The position numbers and the translations under genes were made by a program. From positions 1-9,603 of the forward strand of contig JAGVPS010000023.1 in NCBI GenBank assembly GCA_020052135.1: 9,603 nt of DNA. Direction: 5' to 3'. The stretch is from Minisyncoccota bacterium. Lineage in GTDB: Bacteria > Patescibacteriota > Minisyncoccia > UBA6257 > 1-14-0-10-40-38. The notes below the pieces were generated by a model. It was not told where the DNA came from and did not search any database. It worked only from the letters and a program-made list of their open reading frames with translations. Numbering within the stretch: the first letter of the stretch is position 1; each line of letters starts with the position of its first letter. Positions 1-6,057 of this stretch are shown piece after piece.

Positions 1-108
1 ATTGTGTGTACATAGAAGGGTAGATATTACTTGTTTGAAGTATACCTACGCCGCAGCTTCGATTTTTGCTCAGTGGTGCAGTTCAGATTTGAATTCGCGC
101 CGTAGAAA

Positions 109-138
109 TTGACAAGTTGATTATTTTCGTGCTATAAT
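109..138 (+). promoter_or_regulatory. consensus sigma70-type promoter of the lipoprotein cassette
   Basis: TTGACA at 109-114 and TATAAT at 133-138, both perfect matches to the housekeeping consensus, are separated by 18 bases. Transcription should start near 145, leaving a leader of about 43 bases before the ATG at 188. This is the strongest promoter-like sequence in the window. Confidence 0.85.
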
Positions 139-187
139 GAAGTCCTGAACTTCGACAACCGACTCGCTCACCTGAAAGGATCCTCCG

Positions 188-655
188 ATGAATATCCGCC
201 TTGTGAAGATCGCTCTCTTCGTGCTTTTCGTCTCGTTCCTTCCGAGCTGCGCCGGACTGGGCTACGTGGGCTACTCCATCCTCGATCGAGTCTCGGTGAC
301 CGCCACGAACTTCCCGCTCCTCACGAGCGGCTACAGCTTCACCATCCTGCACAACGCGCCGCAGAACTGGGAGTTTGCCCTCTTCATCGATGGCTTCCCG
401 GTTCACGAAGACGACGGCACGCCACTGCCACGGATCACCGGTGGAGAGCACTACATCGTCTACCAGAAGAACCTCCGGCGCGCCAACCAAGGAGCCGCTC
501 CCGTTTCCATCATGATCAAGATCTACACGAAGAGGGGGGCTTTCGTGGGCGCCTCGACAGCCAAGATCTACGTTGCGGGTGGCTATAAACAGTCAAACAC
601 GTGGTTCGTAACCGAGAATTCGCTCGGCAGGCACACCGAATTCTGGAGCTACTAG
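188..655 (+). CDS. predicted lipoprotein of unknown function
   Basis: A 155-residue protein I do not recognise. The N-terminus has two basic residues (R4, K7), a hydrophobic stretch (about 8-19) and LPSC with Cys21, which reads as a lipoprotein signal peptide; Pro at -2 is not the commonest choice, so lipidation is likely rather than certain. The mature part of about 135 residues has no further obvious membrane segment and looks like a beta-rich soluble domain (alternating hydrophobic residues, many G, T, Y, F). The ATG at 188 is preceded by AAAGGA at 175-180 with 7-base spacing, which fixes the start. It sits alone between a consensus promoter and a strong terminator. In my hand count about 52 of the first 60 codons end in G or C, against about 28 of 60 in the following yebC, which suggests strong codon selection or foreign origin. 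Function unknown. Confidence 0.85.
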   Translation: MNIRLVKIALFVLFVSFLPSCAGLGYVGYSILDRVSVTATNFPLLTSGYSFTILHNAPQNWEFALFIDGFPVHEDDGTPLPRITGGEHYIVYQKNLRRANQGAAPVSIMIKIYTKRGAFVGASTAKIYVAGGYKQSNTWFVTENSLGRHTEFWSY

Positions 656-681
656 TGATGCCTGCTCCATCGCATCCACCG

Positions 682-734
682 CCGCCGCAGTGCGACCTCC
701 ATCCGGGAGGTTGCCTGCGGCGGTATTTCTTTTT
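682..734 (+). terminator. strong intrinsic terminator after the lipoprotein gene
   Basis: Left arm 682-700 pairs with 706-723: a 9-bp outer stem (CCGCCGCAG with CTGCGGCGG), one bulged T at 691, then a 9-bp inner stem with one G-U pair and a 5-base loop (701-705). A T-rich tail follows (724-734). It insulates the cassette from yebC. Confidence 0.92.
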
Positions 735-744
735 ATAAGAAACC

Positions 745-773
745 TTGAAACACATGCGGGCCTCTTATATGCT
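745..773 (+). promoter_or_regulatory. probable yebC promoter with very short leader
   Basis: TTGAAA at 745-750, a 17-base spacer, and TATGCT at 768-773. The expected start site near 780 leaves only about 9 bases before the yebC ATG at 789, and no Shine-Dalgarno sequence is visible there. Confidence 0.65.
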
Positions 774-788
774 TAAAGCCGAACCTAC

Positions 789-1316
789 ATGTCCGGACAT
801 TCTAAGTGGTCGCAGATAAAACATAAGAAGGGCGCGACCGATCAAAAGCGCGGTCTTTTGTTTTCTAAACTGTTAAAAGCAGTTTCTGTCGCGGCTAAGG
901 AAAATCCTGACCCTCAGTTCAATCCGCGTCTTCGTACCACTATCCAGACAGCGCGTGACGCAAACGTTCCGAATGAAAATATCGAGCGCGCCATCACGCG
1001 ATCATCTGAAGAGAAAAATCTTGAGGAGGTTGTCCTCGAGGCGTATGGCCCGGAAAAATCCGCGCTCGTCGTCCTCGGCATTACCGATAGCCGCAACCGA
1101 ACTATTGCTGAAGTTCGACATCTTATGGAAAAGCTGGGCCTGAAACCCGCGGAGCAGGGAAGCGTGCTCTGGTCTTTTGAAAAAACACAGGGAGAATGGA
1201 AACCAAAATTTACACAACTCTTAAGCGATGCGACGAAACAAAAGGTGCAAGAAATCGTTTCTTCACTTGAAGAACATCCTGACGTGCAAAAGGTGATTAC
1301 AAATTTACAACTATAA
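789..1316 (+). CDS. yebC: YebC/PmpR family protein, compact form
   Basis: The N-terminus begins with the family hallmark MSGHSKW followed by an IKHKKGATDQKRG stretch; further conserved blocks are NPRLRT (45-50), NVPNENIERAI (59-69), EAYGP (84-88), a DSRNRTIAEVRH stretch (100-111), GSV (124-126) and a C-terminal EEHPDVQKV segment (161-169). Family members are DNA-binding transcriptional regulators or ribosome-associated factors that help translate proline-rich stretches; which role applies here cannot be told. At 175 residues it is clearly shorter than the usual roughly 240-250: the N-terminal domain and the extreme C-terminus are kept, and the missing part lies between about residues 131 and 145, where the family normally has an inserted alpha/beta domain. 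No Shine-Dalgarno precedes the ATG, but the MSGHSKW start is unambiguous. ruvC follows after 67 bases, as in many bacteria where these genes are neighbours. Confidence 0.95.
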   Translation: MSGHSKWSQIKHKKGATDQKRGLLFSKLLKAVSVAAKENPDPQFNPRLRTTIQTARDANVPNENIERAITRSSEEKNLEEVVLEAYGPEKSALVVLGITDSRNRTIAEVRHLMEKLGLKPAEQGSVLWSFEKTQGEWKPKFTQLLSDATKQKVQEIVSSLEEHPDVQKVITNLQL

Positions 1317-1366
1317 TTAGTGCATCGTCATTAGAAGAATCCTAGATCAAATTACTAATTTCCAGT

Positions 1367-1375
1367 TGCTATGTA
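1367..1375 (+). promoter_or_regulatory. possible extended -10 promoter of ruvC
   Basis: TGC at 1367-1369 directly followed by TATGTA at 1370-1375 fits an extended -10 element; no convincing -35 is seen. A start site near 1382 would put the 5' end within about two bases of the ruvC ATG (1384), that is a leaderless mRNA. Confidence 0.4.
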
Positions 1376-1383
1376 TTTAACCT

Positions 1384-1860
1384 ATGAGAATTCTTGGCGT
1401 TGATCCTGGTAGCACGCGCATCGGCTATGGTCTTATTGAAAAAGGATCTGAGCTCACGCTTCTTAAATACGGAGTTCTTGAGATGCAGACAAAAACCGGC
1501 ATTGATCGCATCCATGAGCTTTCTCGCGCTTTTAAGAAGCTCCTCATAACTCTCGCGCCTGATCTCGCGGGTATTGAAACGCTCTACTTTTCAAAAAACC
1601 AAAAGACTGCGCTCCAGGTAGCCGAGTCGCGCGGAGTCCTTCTGCTTGGTCTTATCGAGTACGGCGTCCCGGTAAAGGAATTCAGACCTGGCGATGTAAA
1701 AATTGCTGTTGCAAATTACGCCATGGCTGATAAAATTGCCGTAGCTAAAATGGTAAAAAAGATTCTGCGCGTTTCCGAACTTACTGGCCACGACGACGCG
1801 TCAGACGCGCTGGCTATAGCTATTACCACCGCGCATGCGCGTACCTGGGAGAACATATAG
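1384..1860 (+). CDS. ruvC: Holliday junction resolvase RuvC
   Basis: RuvC is the endonuclease that cuts Holliday junctions symmetrically, normally as a dimer working with the RuvAB branch-migration motor. The 158-residue length is typical. The four acidic catalytic positions are in place: D7 in GVDPG, E65 in GIETLYFSKN, and D138 and D141 in HDDASDALA. The RNase H-like core is otherwise well kept (ALQVAESRG at 76-84, FRPGDVK at 100-106). The stretch after it reads ANYAMADK (110-117), where bacterial RuvC usually has a glycine-rich G-x-G-x-A-x-K motif, so two glycines appear replaced. The ATG has no Shine-Dalgarno; the MRILGVDPG start is canonical. yebC lies 67 bases upstream. ruvA and ruvB are not in the window. 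Confidence 0.96.
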   Translation: MRILGVDPGSTRIGYGLIEKGSELTLLKYGVLEMQTKTGIDRIHELSRAFKKLLITLAPDLAGIETLYFSKNQKTALQVAESRGVLLLGLIEYGVPVKEFRPGDVKIAVANYAMADKIAVAKMVKKILRVSELTGHDDASDALAIAITTAHARTWENI

Positions 1861-1963
1861 CTGTGCCATAAAATGCGCCGCGAGGGAGATGATCCCTATG
1901 AGGGACAGCTTCTCCTCCGTTGGCTTTGAGGGCATACAAACGAGCCTGTGGTATGTAGTGGGG

Positions 1964-1991
1964 TTGACACACGGTTTCTGCTCTCTATAAT
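1964..1991 (+). promoter_or_regulatory. consensus sigma70-type promoter of the acidic protein gene
   Basis: TTGACA at 1964-1969 and TATAAT at 1986-1991 are both perfect, with a 16-base spacer. The predicted start site is near 1998. This argues against translation from the in-frame TTG at 1994, which would not be in the transcript. Confidence 0.8.
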
Positions 1992-2038
1992 GTTTGGAAT
2001 ATTACCTATATAAAGGTCGTGAACGCATTTATGCATCT

Positions 2039-2221
2039 ATGTTTGAATTAGACCAGACAGCACGTTCCACGTACATGCGCAGTAAGGATGCAGATGACGG
2101 GCTGGTGAGTGATATTGGCGCAGACGATGACTCCCTCTTAGATGATGACGAGGAGGAGAAGGAGGATGACGAGGAGGAGAAGGAATTGTTGGATGACGCC
2201 GAAGAGGAGCCTGCCCAATAA
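2039..2221 (+). CDS. small highly acidic protein of unknown function
   Basis: A 60-residue reading frame from the ATG at 2039. The first half is mixed (MFELDQTARSTYMRSK); from about residue 18 on it is dominated by Asp and Glu, including two consecutive DDEEEKE units. The acidic half is likely disordered. The frame is framed by a consensus promoter and a strong terminator, which supports it being a real, well-expressed gene. The start is uncertain: the frame is open back to a TTG at 1994 (75 residues, adding an aromatic N-terminus), but that codon lies before the predicted transcription start. No good Shine-Dalgarno sits at the usual distance from 2039; AAAGG at 2012-2016 is about 22 bases away. 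I do not recognise a family; an acidic-tailed binding protein or a nucleic acid mimic are only guesses. Confidence 0.6.
   Translation: MFELDQTARSTYMRSKDADDGLVSDIGADDDSLLDDDEEEKEDDEEEKELLDDAEEEPAQ
2144..2185 (+). repeat. two tandem 21-bp units encoding DDEEEKE twice
   Basis: Bases 2144-2164 and 2165-2185 are identical over their first 20 positions and differ only in the last. The unit length is seven codons, so the duplication keeps the frame. It lies inside the acidic protein gene and is a likely site of copy-number change by slippage. Confidence 0.9.
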
Positions 2222-2236
2222 GGGCTTTCACATACC

Positions 2237-2271
2237 AAAACTCCCCAGCTTGGCTGGGGAGTTTTGCTTTT
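2237..2271 (+). terminator. intrinsic terminator after the acidic protein gene
   Basis: A perfect 13-bp stem, AAAACTCCCCAGC (2237-2249) with GCTGGGGAGTTTT (2253-2265), a 3-base TTG loop, and a following GCTTTT. The A/T ends of the stem make it usable in both directions. Confidence 0.92.
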
Positions 2272-2290
2272 GGGAGTATCGCCATCGTAC

Positions 2291-2296
2291 TATAAT
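2291..2296 (+). promoter_or_regulatory. -10 element giving a leaderless PBP transcript
   Basis: A perfect TATAAT ends six bases before the ATG at 2303, so the expected start site coincides with the start codon. No clear -35 is present at 16-18 bases; the preceding sequence belongs to the terminator tail. The 8-base ATGAAACG occurs twice in tandem (2295-2302 and 2303-2310), overlapping this element. Confidence 0.5.
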
Positions 2297-2302
2297 GAAA
2301 CG

Positions 2303-4729
2303 ATGAAACGGCTGTTCGTTGTCGCTGGGGTTTTGGGTGTCCTCCTTGTTCTCGTCGGGGGGGGAACTTTTTTATACATATTGCAAACACTTCCCTCTCC
2401 GGATATTCTCGCGGATCGCCGTATTCCCGAATCTACCCGCATCTATGATCGTAGCGGCAAAACGCTGTTGTACGAAATTCATGGAAACGAAAAACGAACT
2501 CAGGTTCCGTTTGAGAAAATACCAGAAACCTTAACGCAGGCAACTATTGCCATAGAGGATGAGGGGTTTTATACGCATCGCGCGTTTTCGATTCGCGGCA
2601 TTATTCGAGGACTCATTATTAAACCCTTGACCGGAGCGCGCGCTCAAGGCGGCTCTACTATCACTCAGCAACTTGCAAAAAATGCGTTTCTCACGCGCGA
2701 CCGTACGCTGGTCAGAAAATTAAAAGAGCTTGCTCTTTCTATAGAGCTTGAGCGGCGGTTTACAAAAGACGAAATTCTTTCCCTGTATCTCAACCAAATT
2801 CCCTATGGGGCGACTGCGTATGGCGTAGAGTCCGCAAGCCAGCTTTTTTTTGGAAAATCGGTTGGCTCCCTTACGCTTGCTGAGTCGGCGCTTCTCGCCA
2901 GTATTCCACAAGCTCCTACCTATTACTCGCCCTGGGGATCTCACGTGGACGTTCTCCTTGCAAGAAAAGACTATGCCCTAGAGCGCATGGAGGGTCTTGG
3001 CTTTATTTCAGAGGAGGAGCGGGTAGCCGCTACGAAGGAAAAACTGGTTTTTTCAGATCCGTCCGATGGCATTCGCGCCCCGCATTTCGTGCTTGCCGTA
3101 CAAGACTATTTAGAACAACAGTATGGAGAGGCGGCTGTTCGTACGGGCGGGCTCATGGTGACTACGACGCTTGACTGGAAACTGCAGGAGCTTGCCGAAA
3201 AAGCGGTTAGCGAGGGCGCGCAACGAAATGAGGAGCTCTACAACGGAAAGAATGCCGCGCTTGTTGCCGAAGATCCGCTGACTGGTCAAATTCTCGCGCT
3301 TGCTGGATCGCGCGACTATTTCGATGATGCTATCGAGGGGAAGTTTAACGTCGCGACGCAGGGTCTTCGCCAGCCAGGATCCGCCATTAAGCCGTTTGTG
3401 TATGTGTCGGCGTTTGAAAATGGGTATACGCCAGACACGATTCTCTTTGATGTGCCGACCGAATTTGATACCACGGGCGATCCTGAACGAAGTTATGCGC
3501 CTGAAAACTACGATGGGTTGTTTCGAGGGCCGGTGACCATGCGGAACGCGCTCGCGCAATCACTGAATATCCCCGCGGTTAAGACGCTGTATCTTGTTGG
3601 GCTTGATCGCGCGCTCGCGACCGCAAAGAACTTCGGCATTACGACATTGACCGAAAAAAGTCGGTATGGGCTTTCTCTGGTCCTCGGCGGCGGCGAAGTG
3701 CGCCTCATTGATCTTGTGCATGCCTACGGAGCGTTCGCGGACGACGGCATAACGCACGCGCAATCATTCATCCTGGAGGTGCGGGATAAAGAGGGAGTGC
3801 TTGAATCCTACCGAAACAAAGAGCGTCGAGTGATGGATCCGCAGTATGTGCGCCTGGTTAACGATATTCTCTCGGACGTCGATGCGCGCCGTCCGCTTTT
3901 TTCCGCAAGCCTGTCGCTCACGGTTGTGCCCGAGTATGAAGTTGCTTTGAAAACCGGAACGACAAACGACTATCGGGACGCGTGGGCTATTGGCTACTCG
4001 CCCCGCCTCGTTGCTGGAGTGTGGGCTGGCAATAATGACAATAAACCCATGGAGCGTAAAGGAGGGAGTATTTTGGCCGCGGTGCCGATCTGGCACGATT
4101 TTATGAGTAGGGCGCTTAGTGAATTTTCCTCGGTCCCGTTCGTAAAACCAGACCCTTCTCCTGCGGCAAAGCCTATTCTTCGGGGAGAATATGTGATTAC
4201 CTACGAAGCTCTTGGTAAGCAATACCCGCAAGTGCATGACACGCTGTTTTACATAGACCGCAAAGACCCGCAGGGACCAGACCCCAAGAACCCAGAAACG
4301 GATCCGCAGTTTAAGAACTGGGAAGACGGGGCGCTCGCGTGGGCGCGGGAGCACCTGCCTAATTTTGCCTCGTTAAACGAGCCGGTGCCGCTGGGAGGCG
4401 TACTCGTGGGAGATGGAATTATCGCCCTTACCGTTCCCACTACAGCGGAAATCGTTGCCCCTCTTAATGGCGCTTTTGTGAGCGGCAACGTGACTGTAGA
4501 GGTGGATGCGGGTTCGTCCACGAATATTTTGCGTGCTGAGCTTTATTGGAATGATGCCCTTATTGATACTCGCGTCAGCGAGCTCGGCATGGACGTACAC
4601 TACGTCTATTCGTTTACTCCGGAAGTTGTAGGTCCTCAGAATCTCTTGCGTCTTCGGGTGATAGACGAAGCGGGGCATTCAGCAGAGTCTTCGGTTATTC
4701 TCTTTACCCCCACACCGAAAAACCCATAG
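2303..4729 (+). CDS. class A penicillin-binding protein (bifunctional glycosyltransferase/transpeptidase)
   Basis: The protein (808 residues) polymerises lipid II glycan and cross-links peptides outside the membrane. One N-terminal membrane anchor spans about residues 4-27. The GT51 glycosyltransferase domain (about 55-230) has the EDEGFYTH motif with catalytic E85 and GGSTITQQLAKN at 116-127. The transpeptidase domain (about 310-610) carries S360-x-x-K363 in PGSAIKP, S420-L-N422, and K550-T-G-T553. After a linker, residues about 713-800 look like an Ig-like beta-sandwich (IVAPLNGAFVSGNVTVEV, then LYWND and LRVIDEAGHS), probably for wall or surface binding. The ATG at 2303 is chosen because it begins a proper basic-plus-hydrophobic anchor (MKRLF); the in-frame upstream TTG lies inside the terminator stem. 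The last codons form part of a hairpin. It resembles PBP1a/PbpF/MrcA; I leave the symbol empty because paralogues are not distinguishable here. Confidence 0.95.
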   Translation: MKRLFVVAGVLGVLLVLVGGGTFLYILQTLPSPDILADRRIPESTRIYDRSGKTLLYEIHGNEKRTQVPFEKIPETLTQATIAIEDEGFYTHRAFSIRGIIRGLIIKPLTGARAQGGSTITQQLAKNAFLTRDRTLVRKLKELALSIELERRFTKDEILSLYLNQIPYGATAYGVESASQLFFGKSVGSLTLAESALLASIPQAPTYYSPWGSHVDVLLARKDYALERMEGLGFISEEERVAATKEKLVFSDPSDGIRAPHFVLAVQDYLEQQYGEAAVRTGGLMVTTTLDWKLQELAEKAVSEGAQRNEELYNGKNAALVAEDPLTGQILALAGSRDYFDDAIEGKFNVATQGLRQPGSAIKPFVYVSAFENGYTPDTILFDVPTEFDTTGDPERSYAPENYDGLFRGPVTMRNALAQSLNIPAVKTLYLVGLDRALATAKNFGITTLTEKSRYGLSLVLGGGEVRLIDLVHAYGAFADDGITHAQSFILEVRDKEGVLESYRNKERRVMDPQYVRLVNDILSDVDARRPLFSASLSLTVVPEYEVALKTGTTNDYRDAWAIGYSPRLVAGVWAGNNDNKPMERKGGSILAAVPIWHDFMSRALSEFSSVPFVKPDPSPAAKPILRGEYVITYEALGKQYPQVHDTLFYIDRKDPQGPDPKNPETDPQFKNWEDGALAWAREHLPNFASLNEPVPLGGVLVGDGIIALTVPTTAEIVAPLNGAFVSGNVTVEVDAGSSTNILRAELYWNDALIDTRVSELGMDVHYVYSFTPEVVGPQNLLRLRVIDEAGHSAESSVILFTPTPKNP

Positions 4730-4747
4730 GTTTCGGTGTGGGGGTTT
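4706..4747. terminator. hairpin terminator shared by convergent PBP and dnaN genes
   Basis: Bases 4706-4720 pair perfectly with 4731-4745 (15 bp, core CCCCCACACCGAAA) around a 10-base loop that contains the PBP stop codon (4727-4729). The dnaN stop codon (4746-4748) touches the other base of the stem. Both flanking T-tracts are short, so efficiency is less certain than for the other two terminators. Confidence 0.75.
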
Positions 4748-5861
4748 AAGAAGACTTAATGGGCATTAAGATATAGAGGTATGATGCGTCATCCGCTGGC
4801 TGTAGCACCGCAGGCTTAGCGTCGTTCGTCATGGTGAAAACCACTTCTTTTCCCGGCATGGCTTTTAGCCCGTCCATAAGATAGCGCCAGTTAAAGCTAA
4901 TTTCTTTTAGTTCTTTCCCCTCGGCTTTTATGGGAACTAAGTAGGCGTTTTCTCCCAGTTCGTGGCTTGCGGAATACACTTCGAGCGCTTTTGTTCCTTC
5001 TCGCATGCGAATTTTAATGTCGTTTACTTTACCTGAGAAGGTGCTCACGAGGCGCACTGCGCTCATAAGCTGGTCTCGCTTAAGAGAGAGCTTTAGGTCG
5101 TTTGTTTTGGGGATAATTTGTTCGTAATCGGGGTAACTGCCTCCGATAAGCCGAGATACTAGTTGCGTCTTCTCTCCGCTCACGAGTATTTGGTGCTCAT
5201 CGATGGTGATTGAAAGCGTTTCCTCGTTAGAAAATATTCTCTGAACCTCTTGCATGGTTTTTAGGGGAACGATAACCTTAAAACCGCTCGTGGCGTTGGT
5301 TTGTATGTGTTTTGTAAGAATGGTTTTCTCGGCGAGCCGAAAACTATCGGTGGCGACTAGTTTTAGTATGCTCATTTGAAAATCAATAAGTACGCCCCCG
5401 AGCTCTGGCCTAATTTCAGAAAACTGCGCCGCGTATATGACTTTACTCACGGCATCAGTAAAAACTTCCGCGGAAATAGAAAGTGTGGTTGTTTTGTTTT
5501 GTATTTTTGGAATAATCGGGAAGTCTTCGCTTCCCATCCCTTGGATGCGAGCGTGATAATTATCCGTGCTCACGAGGAGTATGTTGCCCTCGGTTTCTAG
5601 CGTTATTCGTTCAGTATCAACGCCCTGGATAATGGCATAGAGCGCTTGAAAGGGGACGGTAATAGACCCTATTTCCCCTACTTTTCCCACCACTTTTGTT
5701 TCTATTCCCATTTCGAGATTTGTGGTTGTAAGACGCATGCCGCTTTCTTGTGCTTCACAAAGCACGTGTTTTAAAACAGGAAGGCTTATTGTGTCCCCAA
5801 TGGCTCGCTCTACGCGATTCAGTCCCTCTTTTAAATTATCTTTTAATATAATTAATTTCAT
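4746..5861 (-). CDS. dnaN: DNA polymerase III subunit beta (sliding clamp)
   Basis: The clamp forms a ring dimer around DNA and tethers the replicative polymerase; it also binds repair and initiation-control partners. The 371 residues match the usual length and three-domain layout (about 1-120, 121-248, 249-371). Recognisable blocks are the MKLIILKDNL start, SLPVLKHV (26-33), MGSEDFPIIP (109-118), RPELGG (151-156), ATDSFRLA (170-177), GGSYPDY (240-246) and the C-terminal ILMPI (364-368) close to the end, where clamp-binding peptides dock. The start at 5861 is fixed by the homologous N-terminus; upstream is ACTTCTAT with no Shine-Dalgarno. It lies downstream of dnaA on the same strand but 196 bases away, so it may be co-transcribed or have its own promoter in the origin region; a weak TTTACT eight bases before the ATG is the only -10 candidate I see there. 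Confidence 0.97.
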   Translation of the reverse strand: MKLIILKDNLKEGLNRVERAIGDTISLPVLKHVLCEAQESGMRLTTTNLEMGIETKVVGKVGEIGSITVPFQALYAIIQGVDTERITLETEGNILLVSTDNYHARIQGMGSEDFPIIPKIQNKTTTLSISAEVFTDAVSKVIYAAQFSEIRPELGGVLIDFQMSILKLVATDSFRLAEKTILTKHIQTNATSGFKVIVPLKTMQEVQRIFSNEETLSITIDEHQILVSGEKTQLVSRLIGGSYPDYEQIIPKTNDLKLSLKRDQLMSAVRLVSTFSGKVNDIKIRMREGTKALEVYSASHELGENAYLVPIKAEGKELKEISFNWRYLMDGLKAMPGKEVVFTMTNDAKPAVLQPADDASYLYILMPIKSS

Positions 5862-5943
5862 ATAGAAGTAGTAAAGAAGTGCACAACTAATCCTAACCAG
5901 AGAGAAACCTTTTATGTAATTACATTATCTGACTCATACAACC

Positions 5944-5973
5944 TGTGCATAGGCGCGGTAAAAGTGTGGATAT
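5944..5973 (-). promoter_or_regulatory. two minus-orientation DnaA boxes
   Basis: TGTGCATAG (5944-5952) and TGTGGATAT (5965-5973) each match the reverse DnaA box TGTGNATAA at 8 of 9 positions. Their starts are 21 bases apart, about two helical turns, so both would face the same side of the DNA. Confidence 0.55.
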
Positions 5974-6035
5974 ATTCAGTGCGACCATCACAAGCCACCA
6001 TTTATACAATCATATTACCCAACACACTCAGTATA

Positions 6036-6054
6036 TATGCATAAGTTATACACA
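6036..6054. promoter_or_regulatory. back-to-back pair of DnaA boxes
   Basis: A minus-orientation box (6036-6044, one mismatch) and the perfect plus-orientation TTATACACA (6046-6054) are separated by one base, forming an inverted pair just after the dnaA stop codon. Confidence 0.6.
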
Positions 6055-6057
6055 TTT

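Larger units (their letters stand above)
5862..6057. other. dnaA-dnaN intergenic region, candidate replication origin (oriC)
   Basis: This 196-base non-coding gap between dnaA and dnaN is the classical origin position. It holds one perfect DnaA box, TTATACACA (6046-6054, plus strand), and three one-mismatch boxes in the opposite orientation: TGTGCATAG (5944-5952), TGTGGATAT (5965-5973) and TATGCATAA (6036-6044). A weaker TTATACAAT is at 6002-6010. Bases 6001-6060 are about 75% A+T by hand count and could be the unwinding element. A 12-bp palindrome ATGTAATTACAT lies at 5914-5925. The cluster is smaller than in many model bacteria, and with a degenerate AT-rich 9-mer some matches may be chance. 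Confidence that this is oriC is moderate. Confidence 0.65.

Noticed and set aside
1..108. Open frame from base 2 to 112 and a D-arm-like CTCAGTGG near 69-77
   Set aside because: No recognisable protein end, no tRNA acceptor pairing or T-arm; I see no supportable feature before the promoter at 109.
83..490. 135-residue minus-strand open frame
   Set aside because: Antisense to the lipoprotein gene, whose promoter, ribosome site, signal peptide and terminator all support the plus strand; high third-position GC creates such shadow frames.
1315..1360. Inverted repeat AATTAGT / ACTAATT flanking 32 bases between yebC and ruvC
   Set aside because: Only 7 bp, AT-rich and widely spaced with no T-tract; not a credible terminator or operator without comparative data.
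3764..4354. 196-residue minus-strand open frame
   Set aside because: Lies wholly antisense to the PBP gene, has no family motif, and is explained by the codon pattern of the real gene.
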